Positions 11,513 through 22,508 of a stretch of 64,000 nt of DNA are shown piece by piece (the first letter of the stretch is position 1; each line of letters opens with the position of its first letter). The position numbers and the translations under genes were made by a program. The DNA is from Bryopsis sp. KO-2023. Its lineage: Eukaryota; Chlorophyta; Ulvophyceae; Bryopsidales; Bryopsidaceae. The stretch is taken from positions 1,761,001 through 1,825,000 of the forward strand of contig BSYQ01000006.1 in the NCBI GenBank assembly GCA_030272585.1. The letters are read 5' to 3'. A model generated the notes under the pieces. That model was given only the letters and a program-made list of their open reading frames with translations, was not told the DNA's origin and made no database searches.

Positions 11513-14500
11513 ATGGCTGAAACGGACTGCTCGGAGTCGACCTACTATGACGACCCGCCCAGCGACGAGAATTGCGTCGCCAACAACGAAAATCAGGTCA
11601 GTTTCGACCCTGAAAACATCTTCGGGGAGGTAGATCTGCCGATGTCTGGGATGGTGCAAACCACCAATATAGAAGGCTTCGACGGGCCAACCCAGCTGAT
11701 CGCTACTAGCAGTTCCAAGTTCGAGTGAGCGTTTTTCTAGAGAAGGAAAGTGAAAGCTCGGGGGGGGGGGGGGGTTCTGTCGACGCAGTGGGTGCGGTTT
11801 CTGTCGATTCACGGTCCATGTGGCAGCTGCACAATAACATTCCATTACGAATTGTTTGTATGCGTCGGATTTTTTCCGCATGCGGGGCTGGAATCTCGGT
11901 GCTGCACAAGATTTCTGGAAAAAAATCGCACGTCCGTTTGTTCTTTGCCCTGGTTTCGGCAAGGGAGAGCGTTTTTTTTTTGCGTCCTGGTCTGTCACGT
12001 GGTCACACTCTGTTCAGTACGTCCCTGGGGATGTCGAGAAATGTTGAGAATTTGACTGGGCACCTCACCAAATTCCCGCACCGATTAGTCCACCCCTTCG
12101 TCTCGTATTTTTAAGCGGGCCGCACGGGCGGAAAAAGCAGACGCGGGCGCTGTCAGGGGATCGGCTACAGTTTGCTTACTTACGTTTAGGTACAAATATA
12201 ATAAAAAAATATTATGGTATCGCTCTTCTGCAATGAGACGCTGGAGGGCATGGAGCGGGAGACGTCGTCCGACAAAGAAAACGCTCCTCCTTTGGCGAAC
12301 AGACAGGGCGGAGGGAAGCCGCTAGGCTTCGCCCGCTCCGACGTGCTCTCAGACATATCCTCAGCGACGCTCTGCGCCAGCGAAGTGCACTCGTCAACAT
12401 ACCAGGTGCATTTCCACCCGTTCCTCATTCCCGCCACCCTACCCCCGCCCAGGGACTCGCGATCCCCTTGAGTCCACGTGACTTCTGGCGAACCTCTCCG
12501 TTCGGACGACAGTTTACCCTGGTGGCGCTACCAGCTCGAACATGTTAACCGCCCCTGTGGTGTCCTTGTGTTACTTGTGTTGAGTGTGTGTGTGTTTTCT
12601 TAATTCCAGGTCCAGTGCGGACGACATGCTCAACGAGCGCTGCCTATGGCCGAAGCCTTGCACAGGGACGTGGTCGCCGATCCCCCAGGGATTTCGAGCA
12701 TGGAGTCCTGCAGCAAGTAAGTCCAACTGGGGTTCGAAACGAGTAGTGGCCATTGAGCGTCGCTTGGGCGAAAGGGCGTGGACTCGGCATGAGCCGCGTC
12801 CTGGGGTTGGGGTGTTGTTTATCGTTGTGGGAAAGAAAAGAAGGGGGGGGCCCTTTCCGTTCGCTGGTTTTCTTTTTGGACACGTCAAAATTTCGCGAGA
12901 GTCGTCCGAAGATCGTTTTTCTGTCACTGAGCATTTCGTCGTCAAGTGCCCGCTCGTCGGTTGGTGTGCAGTGAATCTGATCTTGAAATGTGCCTCATCT
13001 TGCAGGTCCCAGTATGTCGACATGTATTATGGAACCTACGCCGTCGGCCATCCGCTCCCGGTGGGAGTGCCGGTCTTCGACCGCGCGCTGTACCCCCTCA
13101 TGTTCAACAGCATGACGACTGGGGGTCCCCAGCAAGTCCATCGTTTTCCCATCCACAAACACGCAGTCCAGCACCACCATCCTCCCCCCGCTTATGCCCC
13201 ACCCCCCCGATGCTACAGCAGCCACCCGACCCCATTCTGGGCGTTTCAAAATCTCCCTGACAAGATTCACATGACAGTCAGGCAGGATGGGGAGGTCATT
13301 ACCAGGAGGACCCTGAGGCAAATGACAGAGTGAGTTCCCCGCCAGTGCATCCCTGGCTAAAATCAACGATTGTTGGAAATGCATGTCCCCTTTCATGTAA
13401 TGTGTATAACAGATTTTTTGACAGGTCGACATCAAATGGATGCAAACAGGAATGCAGAACTGGATGAAAGATTGGCAAGGGATGCCTGCTGACGTGTGAT
13501 TGTGTTTTACCCTTTCTGCAGAATCGAGATCGAGCATGGGGAAAAGCATCAATACGAAATTCTTCCTTTTCAGACCGAGGACAGCGATTGCCGCAGGGAA
13601 AGGTGCCGGGCGATTCGATGGATGTCCCACCGATGCACCCGCTGGGGTTTGAACAGAAAGACCTTGTTCTTGGCGGTCGCTTATTTGGACAAGTACATCG
13701 CCGCAACCGGGATCAGATACGAAAATATCATGAGGGAAGCTTCCGCATGCCTGCGATGGGCATGCAAGTTTGAGGAAGTCGTGCATCCACCCGCGGAGGA
13801 GTTTTGCCAAGGCTTGGGCATGGAATGCACCGTGCAAGATTTGAAGGAGTGGATGGACAAGGTCATTCTCAAACTGGACTGGAGGCTCATGATGCCCAAC
13901 ATTTACGAGTGCTTGAAACTGTTCATTCTGCACACCAATGCTGCCGATGAGGTGCAAGCCTGGGCCATGTATCTTGCGGTGAGTCCAGCATCCATTCCAG
14001 AAAAAGAAACACAAAAACTCTCCCCCACCCTACCGAACAAGGGGAAAAAATTTCTCCATCTTCCATCTTCGAGTGCATGCTGGGTATGCATGCATGTGTC
14101 TTTAGCCCATTGTTTTCGATTTGGTTTGGCGTTACCTCTGCATTTCCCTGTGCTGGACGTCACTCGATATGTGTGTTTTTCCTACATCAGGAGCTCTGCC
14201 TTATGGACGCTTCGACTTTGAAATTCCGCCCAGCAGTTGCTGCGATCGCGTGCCTCGCGGTGGCTCTCGCTCGATGCAACGCAATCGACTGGCGTAAGGC
14301 GCTGGGCATCTTGTCGGGCTACCTGGATGAGGAGGTAGCCGCCGAAAGCGAGGCGAATGTCGCAACATTCATCAACACTTTGATCCAATTGCAGCACGAG
14401 GCCGTCACGCAGGCTCGTCGCGATGCGAACCATTACCTCAGACCGGTCGTGGAGCGGTTCAAGTCCGGCAGGATGCACCACGTGTCGCAGCAAGAAGGCT

Positions 14501-14535
14501 TCGACTGGAGCCTCGCCATGGCCCTCTCGGATTAA
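11513..14535 (+). CDS. Cyclin (A/B/E-like) with long Pro/His-rich N-terminal region
   Basis: Regulatory subunit of a cyclin-dependent kinase. Proposed exons are 11513-11596, 12238-12405, 12610-12716, 13006-13329, 13522-13978 and 14191-14535, all in phase, giving 494 residues. An alternative start is the ATG at 12214, which would drop the first exon. The cyclin box starts in exon 5 (RAIRWMSHRCTRWGLNRKTL, then LAVAYLDKYIA) and continues with ASACLRWACKFEE and LKLDWRLMMPNIYE; the second box is in exon 6 (RPAVAAIACLAVALARC). Exon 4 encodes a His/Pro/Tyr-rich low-complexity linker. Exon 2 has acidic SSDKENAPP, but no clear RxxL destruction box was found, so the cyclin class is undecided. Confidence 0.8.
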
Positions 14536-16929
14536 TCGCCAAATGGCGATGCAAATTCCTTCGAAGAGATTATCAAAACGAAGGAATTGCAAAAAAAGGG
14601 GGAAAAAGAAAAGAAAAGAAAGAGTATCTATGTAGTTTTGGTCTATTTCTTTCTTTTTTTTTTCCTTTCAGCATCTTTTTTTTTTCTTCTTCTTCTTATC
14701 CTACTTTTTTTTGTTTCTTTTCTTTTTTTCTACTTGCTGTTTTTGTTCCATCTTCTATCTTTTTTTTTTTTTTTAGTTTTTTGTTCCAAAGACGTTGGGA
14801 AAAAAGGTTGGGTCAGACATTTTTTGGAGGGACGACGTCAGGTGGGGGTGGGGTTAAAAAAAAATGAAAGTTTAGGGTGCAAGTCTTTTTTTTGCACCGT
14901 TTGGCCAGCTGAAGCCAAAATAGGAATACTTAGCATTGAAAAAAACCACATACACACTTACATATGGGCTGGAAATCCCCAACTTTCCCCTCAAGCTCAC
15001 GCTTTTCTTTTTTTTCTCACATGGGGGACAATAGTGTGACCAGTGTGAGACAGTAGCGGGCCACAGAGGGAGGGGTTTTTCCAAGGAAAAAAAGAAGTTT
15101 TTTTTTGTTTTTTTTTGCCTGATTTTGAAAGGTAGGGGGTGGATCCCACAGGATCCAAAAACGTGCGCACCAAGATACTGTTTCTATTCATGACAAAAAT
15201 TTGAAAAAAAAAAAAAAAGACGGAGAAAAAAGACAGAGAAAAAAAAAAGGAAAAAAAAACTGATGTAAAATGGATTAGTCGGGGAAAGAAAAAAAAAGTT
15301 GCAACAAAACAGAAAAAGAAATTATTATCAATAAAAAAGGAAGAAATGAAAAAAAAAAAAGATTTAACAAAAAAAAAACAAGAAGGAAACAATCATCAAT
15401 TCATAAGGGGGTTAGTGTATCTGCGGTGCGAGGCTACCTGTTCAAAAAGTCTGGTGGATTTTTTAGGGATATCTTGGTATTGGGGGAAAATTTGCGAAAG
15501 GATCATGAGGATTTAACTGAAGAAAAAAAAACTTCAACAGAAAAAAAAAATAAAAAAAAAATGAACACAGAGATGTATTTGAAAAAAAAAAGAGGAACCT
15601 GATGTATAATGTTTTTTTGTCTGCTTTTTTTTTCCTTTTTCGGAAAAAAAAAGGGGTGATGGGGGGCTTGATATAGGTAGCGGTTTGGAAAAATTTTGGT
15701 CCTCCCTTTTGAAAGCGCTCCCCATCCGGAGCCTTCGTTTCGAATATTCAGCGATTAATGGGACTGGTTTTCTTAGGAGTTTTTGGCAGCTGGTGGTGAT
15801 CCGAGTGATTTGCTGGAATGCAAAAAAAAAAAAAAAAAAATCCTCAAAAGGATTGCCAAAAAAAACCAGAAAAAAAAAGAGTTTAAAATCGTGGGGTTAT
15901 GCAGGTCTGAAATCGACGAAACGTTGGGAAAGGGAGGACATTTGGTTTGGAGTTTTTTTTTCTTCTTTTTTGGGAAGCTGTTGGGACTGCTAGTTGCTTC
16001 TTTTGCTTGCCTTTTTGGGTTTCTTTTGTTTTTTGAAGTTTAGACACACTGTTTAGGAGGGGGACATTTGTGTAAATCATTGTTTGTTTTGAACGTCACC
16101 AACTGTGTCTTGGACTCTAATCATGCACCCCACATTCAAATCATTACATGTGTAGGAAATACAAAATACAAAAACTTGTGTTTTGTGGACAAGTTTACCA
16201 GCATTGGTAAACTTTGGGTTTTTTTTTTCTTTCAAAAAGTGCAGTCAAAACTTGGGTTCTTGCTGGAAGGACAGGGATTCTTCTCCTCGATGTCCTCAGC
16301 AAATTATCAGTTGATGCGCTGGTAAATTTGGCACTGGAATCAGTAACCCTGACGCATGCGCATTCATATCTACAAGATATGAAAATATTCATGTATAGTT
16401 GATGTGACCTTCGGGTTAAAATTTATGTTGAAAACTTGGATAAAAGAAAAAAAGAAAGAAGCACGCGATGGTCCGTGACTCCAAGCCAATCCAGCATTCT
16501 TCAATGCAATCGAACAACAAACAGACATGGAAGCTTTATTACACAAGTCCCTATCTACAAACAATGGTTGTCGTTCAAAAAAAAACAAGGATATCACCCC
16601 CACTCATAAGAAAGACATGGAAGCCAGAGAAAGAAAACATAGCGTTCATAGCGTTCATTCAATTATTCAATCAGTCGACAAGAAGCATTCAAAACAAACA
16701 AACAAACAAACAAACATCAAAACAAGAAGCATTCAAAATTAGATGTTTGTTTTTGCTTTACCAGTCCACGCGCATTTTCTCAACCCTTGATGCGTGCAGA
16801 ATGATGATTTAATGAGGGAGTCCGCATGACGGACGGAGGAACGAAAAACGGAAACAGGTTCAAAGAAACGTGTCGCTGGAATCCTTGAATGTACAAGTCC
16901 GTTTGTTCGCGCGCAGAACTGCAGTCAAG
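14536..16929. other. Low-complexity intergenic stretch
   Basis: About 2.4 kb rich in A and T runs (15210-15370 and 15530-15650 are mostly A; 14640-14775 mostly T), with a CAAA-type tetranucleotide run near 16698. No exon or RNA gene was recognised. Confidence 0.7.
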
Positions 16930-19900
16930 ATGCGTTTCCCCAGGAAGGTCGTTTCTTACTTCTACGACGAAGAAATAGGAAACTACTCGTATGGCGAAGC
17001 CAACCCCATGCGGCCGCACCGCTTAAGATTGACCCACAACCTCGTCACGCACTACGGTCTAGCAAGGCAGTTGGTCATCCACAGGCCGAGTCCCAGGGAT
17101 GCGCGACAACTAACGGAGTTTCACGCCGACGGTGGGTACGGGAAAATCTGCCAGAGAAGAGCGAATGTGGTTTGTTGCGTTTTGGTGCGTGTGTGTGTGT
17201 GTGTGTTTTTGCTGGACGTTCGTTGCGGCTCCATCCTGCGCAAGTCGTCGGGGTTGTGACTTCGTCGAATCGGCGATAGGAAAGATCGACGTCGTTGCGT
17301 CGAATCCCGAAACCGCGAAGCCGCCGAGTTACGTGCCGTTAGCCCCGTTTTCGCACCCTTTTTCACCAAGGATTCGTCTGGCGAAGGTTTTCCTTTTCTT
17401 TTCTTTTTTCGCTGGTGGTGTTTTTTTTCTTTCATCCCCACCATCTGTGAAATACATCCAAAATATGGTATTTTTATTCAAAAAATTTCCCTTTCCTATC
17501 GACAAAACTGTCGAGCGCGACAGCTGCGTTTCTCTGAAAAAGCGTCAGAACGACTGCATAGATTCGGGGGATGCGCGTCTCTGACTTCAATTTCGAATTC
17601 TGTTTTTGGTTTTTTCGTTTGCCCAGACTACGTCAACTTTCTGCAGAACATCACGCCGGACAACAAGAGCGAATACATCGCGCAGCTACGACGCTTCAAC
17701 GTCGGAGTGGCTGGCGAAGCAGACTGTCCAGTATTCGACGGACTATTTCAGTATTGTCAGGTAAACAAATTTGACGCGGCAAAATGCGCTCAGAGAAATT
17801 TTGCTCTACATTTCTGTTTTTTTTTCCCCACAATTTCTGTTTCGTTTTGTTTTGTTTTTTTTGGGAGGGGGAAGACAAAAATTTTCAAAATGCAGAATGG
17901 ATCACATGATCGGATTCGATGTGAGGGTGAAAATTTTAAATTTCTATGTGTGAAAAATCCTGGGCATTTTATCTGTTTTCTATTTTTTTGGAAATTTTTT
18001 TTTGGAGGGGGGAAGTGAAATTTTCCAGTTTTGAGAAGAAAGAGAATCTGGAAGGAAGTCAACTGGATGCTTTTGAGTAGAATCTGGGAAGTCGTCTTGA
18101 TATATATAAACATGTCCTGACCAACTAACCAACTGCAGGAGTGGAATTTTCCCTGTTTATACATTTATTATATCATAAAATTTGTATTTTCTTGCTTTTT
18201 TTTTCCACCGTCAATCGGATCCAATCCGATGTTGGGCAGTTTTGCTGAAAGAGGGGGGAAAAAAGGTCGAATAGTGACAGATGGTTGGCAAGCACTTTGA
18301 CAAAATTCTCTTTCATGATGTTTTCTCATTTGAACGAGATGATGCTGTTGTCCTAGGTTTATGCAGGTGGATCGGTCGATGGGGCTGCCATGCTAGCCAA
18401 TGGAAGTTCTGAAATTTGCGTCAATTGGTCGGGTATGGTTATTTCAGAAAAAACATACCCTCCAGCAAGAAATATGACTAAAAACATGACGTTCATTCAA
18501 GATTCCAGCTAGAATCTTGAAAAAACGAAAAACGAAAAAAAAAAAAGAAACGAAAAAAGAAACAAAAATAAGGCGAATTTCCAGCGATTCACTCAATATG
18601 TTTGAATTGTGGTTTGTGCAGGTGGGATGCATCATGCGAAAAAGGCGGAAGCTTCTGGATTCTGCTACATCAACGACATCGTCCTAGCGATCTTAGAACT
18701 GCTGAAAACGTTTCAGCGGGTTTTATACGTGGATATCGACATTCATCACGGTGATGGGGTGGAGGAGGCATTTTATCGAACAGATCGAGTCATGACAGTA
18801 AGAATAACAGCAAAATCCTGATACCTCTATGTCTACATTGTTTAAATATATTTGCTTATGTTTATTTCACTGTTTTTTTGGGGGAGGGGGGATAGTAATG
18901 GTTTGTTCAGTAACGAAATGAAACTTCACAGGAAGAAGCGTTTCGAGTCGGAATATCTGTCAGGGAGCTTCTTTTTTTTTCCCTCCTTTTCTTCTAAAGA
19001 TTATATTTTTGGATGAGCTTTTTTTCCCTCCACCAGCACTCCAAATTTTTCTTTTCGCAAGATGTATACATATGTGATCGACTGGGCGCGTGCATTTTGA
19101 AAGCGCATGGAAGGAAGACTGGAATAAAATATATGTATAGATATATATACGGAGCATTGAATATTTTTCCAGCACAGACGGTTTGAATCTGAGTGTGGGG
19201 GGAAAAACCTTTCATCAAAACAAGATTTTTAAAACGTTTTGTGGAAACTCTGTTTCAGGTCAGCTTTCACAAACATGGAGAGTTTTTCCCCGGAACGGGG
19301 GCTTTGGGGGATATCGGATACAATCGAGGGAAATATTATTCTTTGAACGTGCCGTTGAGGGAAGGCATGGACGATGCTTCGTACAAAACGATTTTCGAGC
19401 CCATCATGGAGAAGGTCAGCTTTTTTACCGTTTTATTATAATCACAGTCTTCTTCCACTGTCATTATTATTATTATTATTATTATTATTTTAAACAGAGA
19501 GAAACTCACTTGGTGAGTGATTTTTTTTTAAATTAAGAGAGGAAAAATCACTAGGAGAGTGATTTTTTTATAATTTTTTTCCGCATTTTTTTTAATGTGA
19601 ATACATTGTAGCCCTTTGTCGAGACATTGCAGGAATCTTGGCATACTGTTTTTAAAATTCAACCGTTCCCTGAAATCAGGTGTTGGAGGTTTACCAGCCG
19701 GAGGCGATCGTGGTGTGTGCGGGGGCCGACTCCTTGTCGGGCGATAGAATCGGATGTTTCAATTTATCGCTGGAGGGCCACAGCAATTGCATAGAGTTCT
19801 TGTCGAAGTACAGCGTCCCCATGCTGGTTCTCGGTGGAGGGGGCTACACGTTGAGGAACGTATCCAGATGTTGGACGTACGAAACTGGAAAGCTCATGGG

Positions 19901-21343
19901 CTCCGAAATGTCAGACAAGTAAGTTTCAACTTGGTTACTCATCAGGGTGGGATATCTATGTCGAGAAAAGATGACAGGTCAATATGGGGGATAAAGATTT
20001 GTTACAGTCAATAGCAAGCTTTTTTTGTGCTCATGACTCACTTCAAAGTGAGTCATCCATCCGTTTTAGCCAGAACCGTTTTTTTTATTTCAGAACCTCC
20101 TTGTTATCAGCCGCAATTTTTCGCCTCTGGGGGCGATATTTCGTTCCTTGAGTTGAGATAAAATTCTACTGATATGAAATGATCGAGCGGTTCTTTTCTT
20201 CCTCCCCCCCAAATCTGTGCAGGATTCCTGAGAGGGCATTGCGGGAATATAACTATTACATGGATACTGGCCGGCTCCGGATCGAAACCAGCAACATGCG
20301 AAATGCAAACACGGCGGAGCATCTGGAAATGATCAAGATGAGGTGTTTGGAGAACCTTTCGAGAGTGCCCCCTGCCCCGGGAGCACCCCTTCAAGAACGG
20401 CCTGCTCATCATGAATTGTCGTCAGATCCGGAAGAGGATCCCGATGTGAGGGGGGGAGGCCAAGCTGCTTCAGAGAGGAGGAGGTAAGGGGCAGAAAATA
20501 AAGCGCCTCCCAAAAAAAACCCACGAAAGAGAACGTGTATTCATATGTATGTTTTCCTTTTTTTCTTTTTCTTTTCTTTTCTTTTTATTATTGTATTTTT
20601 TGGTAGGGGTTTCTCTTTGATCACCGTCAAAATCCACGTTAATCCGGATTCTATTCTATTTTATTTTATTTGAGTTGATTTTATTTTGTTTTTTTTTTTT
20701 TGGGGGGGGGGTTCTTAAATCACCATCATAATCTGCCTTTATCTGGATTTAAGTTCTCTTTTTTTTTTTTTTTTCTCTCGCAAAACTAATTTTTGACATT
20801 TTTTTTGTGTTTTTTTTCCCCTGCTTGAAGAGAACAGGATGACGAATCGGATAGCGAGGACGACTATCGGATTCGGCCGTCGATGAATTCAAGTCCGCCC
20901 CCCAAGAGAATGAGGGTTGTGGAAAACGGGCCGATGTTGGGGCACATGGATGATCATGGAGGAGACCCCCAAGAGGAGGAAATGGAGGGAATGGGGCAAG
21001 CGGATGACATGAAAATTGACGAAGAAGCAGGGCAGGTGGGCAAAAATGAAAATGAAATGAATGACAAGTACTGTGGTGGTTTGTTTGTCTCCTCCACACA
21101 CACACACACCCTGGATTTGTGTCGAGAATTAATCTTTTTTTCTTGTTCTTTTGTTGCGTTCGGTAAAAAAATTGTCGAAAAAATGACAGAACAGAGAATT
21201 CCACAACATGACATTTTTGATTAACAAAAATCTGAGAATTTAATGGGAATTTTTGGGTGTAGATGATGGTGGATATGTTCAGAGGGGACGATAACATGGG
21301 TGGCATGTCATCAGCGAGCGAAGTGGATCCAGAAACCATGTGA
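16930..21343 (+). CDS. HDAC1: Class I histone deacetylase (RPD3/HDAC1 type)
   Basis: Zinc-dependent lysine deacetylase acting on histones in nuclear co-repressor complexes. Nine exons in consistent phase give 509 residues: 16930-17131, 17627-17760, 18357-18432, 18622-18797, 19259-19414, 19680-19918, 20223-20483, 20831-21035 and 21263-21343. Catalytic-pocket motifs are present: [19 protein letters not shown] (His-His dyad), [10 protein letters not shown] (zinc ligands Asp and His), [17 protein letters not shown] (zinc-ligand Asp) and GGGGYTLRN (catalytic Tyr). The start [19 protein letters not shown] matches the usual N-terminus. After the catalytic domain there is a disordered acidic tail ([16 protein letters not shown] and repeated Glu/Asp/Met), typical of the family but divergent in sequence. 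Confidence 0.93.
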
Positions 21344-22508
21344 AAAAAAAAAAAGGAAAAAGAAGTCCTGAAGGATTCTTTTGTTTCTTTTTTTTTTCCA
21401 AAATTTCTTATGTTGGTAGGTAGGATGAGTAAGGGGGAAAAGAGAGAGAGAGAGAGAGAGAAAGTGAGCGCACGCATGTGTATGTTATTGTTTGCTTTTG
21501 CTTCGCTTTTTTTTTTTTTACACTGTGAATGGATTTGCGCTGGATTTCGGCAACTTTATTATCGATAGGAGAAGTAGCAGTCATTTTTGGGGTGGGCTGG
21601 AAAAAGAAAAAAAAGGTGGAAAGGGAGGGGGGGGGAAGGAAAAATATTGGGACAACAATGCAAGGTGTTAGTGAGGGTTTGGGGATGTTGAAAAGAACGA
21701 AAAGGGTGTTTTTCTTTCATGGTTTTTTTCTTTTCTTTTTTTCTTGGGGGGGGGGAGGTGATGGGAGCAGTTTGGGAAGGGAGAAAAGGGTTGCATACAC
21801 AAATATATGCAGATACATTCGGACACAGAATTATTGGAAATTAAAGATTCGTTTATTTGCAAGAAAGAAAAAGGGAAAAAAAAATCAGCACGGCAACAAC
21901 AGAAAGAGAAAACATAGGTCAAGATTTTTATTTTTATTTTAAATTGTGGAGGAATTTTTTGCGTCGCAATTTGACCAAAATTGCCCGGGGGGTGGGTTAA
22001 AAAACAGAAAAACGAAGGGGGTGGGGGAAAATGACGACAGAAGAGGGTGATGAAGAAAAAATAATGCATTCTTTTACATAGATCTTTTCAGCCATTGATC
22101 CCTGTTTCCTCGTCTGACTATTTTTTTTTGGGGGGGGGGGAGATCCTCATGAATTATAGAGGTGTTTCAAATTCATCGTCAAAGAAAAAAAAAACTCGAG
22201 AGGGGGGAAAGCATCGTTTTAACATTTTTTCCCCCACCAAAGGGAAATCGTTCTGGCTTTTTTTGTTCCCCAGTCATTTCCTGACCCAGCCGAAATTCGA
22301 AGCGAGGATAAAAAAATTAATCGACCTCATTTCCTGGACTTTCATCGGACAAACCCCAGAGAAAAAACGGGTTTTCCACGATGTTTTTTTGTTTTCATTT
22401 ACAAAATAAAAGAGAAAAAAGGGTGGGGAAACAAGCCTCGTCTTTTTCAATTTCCAGATCATGAACACTGGAAAAGAGTTTCTTAAGTTTTACATCCAAC
22501 TGCCAGGT
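21344..22508. other. Intergenic stretch between convergent genes
   Basis: Contains a (GA)n run at about 21443-21462 and several A, T and G homopolymers. The histone deacetylase and the RIIa/EF-hand gene converge here. No additional gene was recognised. Confidence 0.6.

Noticed and set aside
11513-11728. Separate 71-residue gene
   Set aside because: A strong donor (CAG before GTCAGT at 11597) fits joining its first 28 codons to the cyclin, so a separate gene is not needed.
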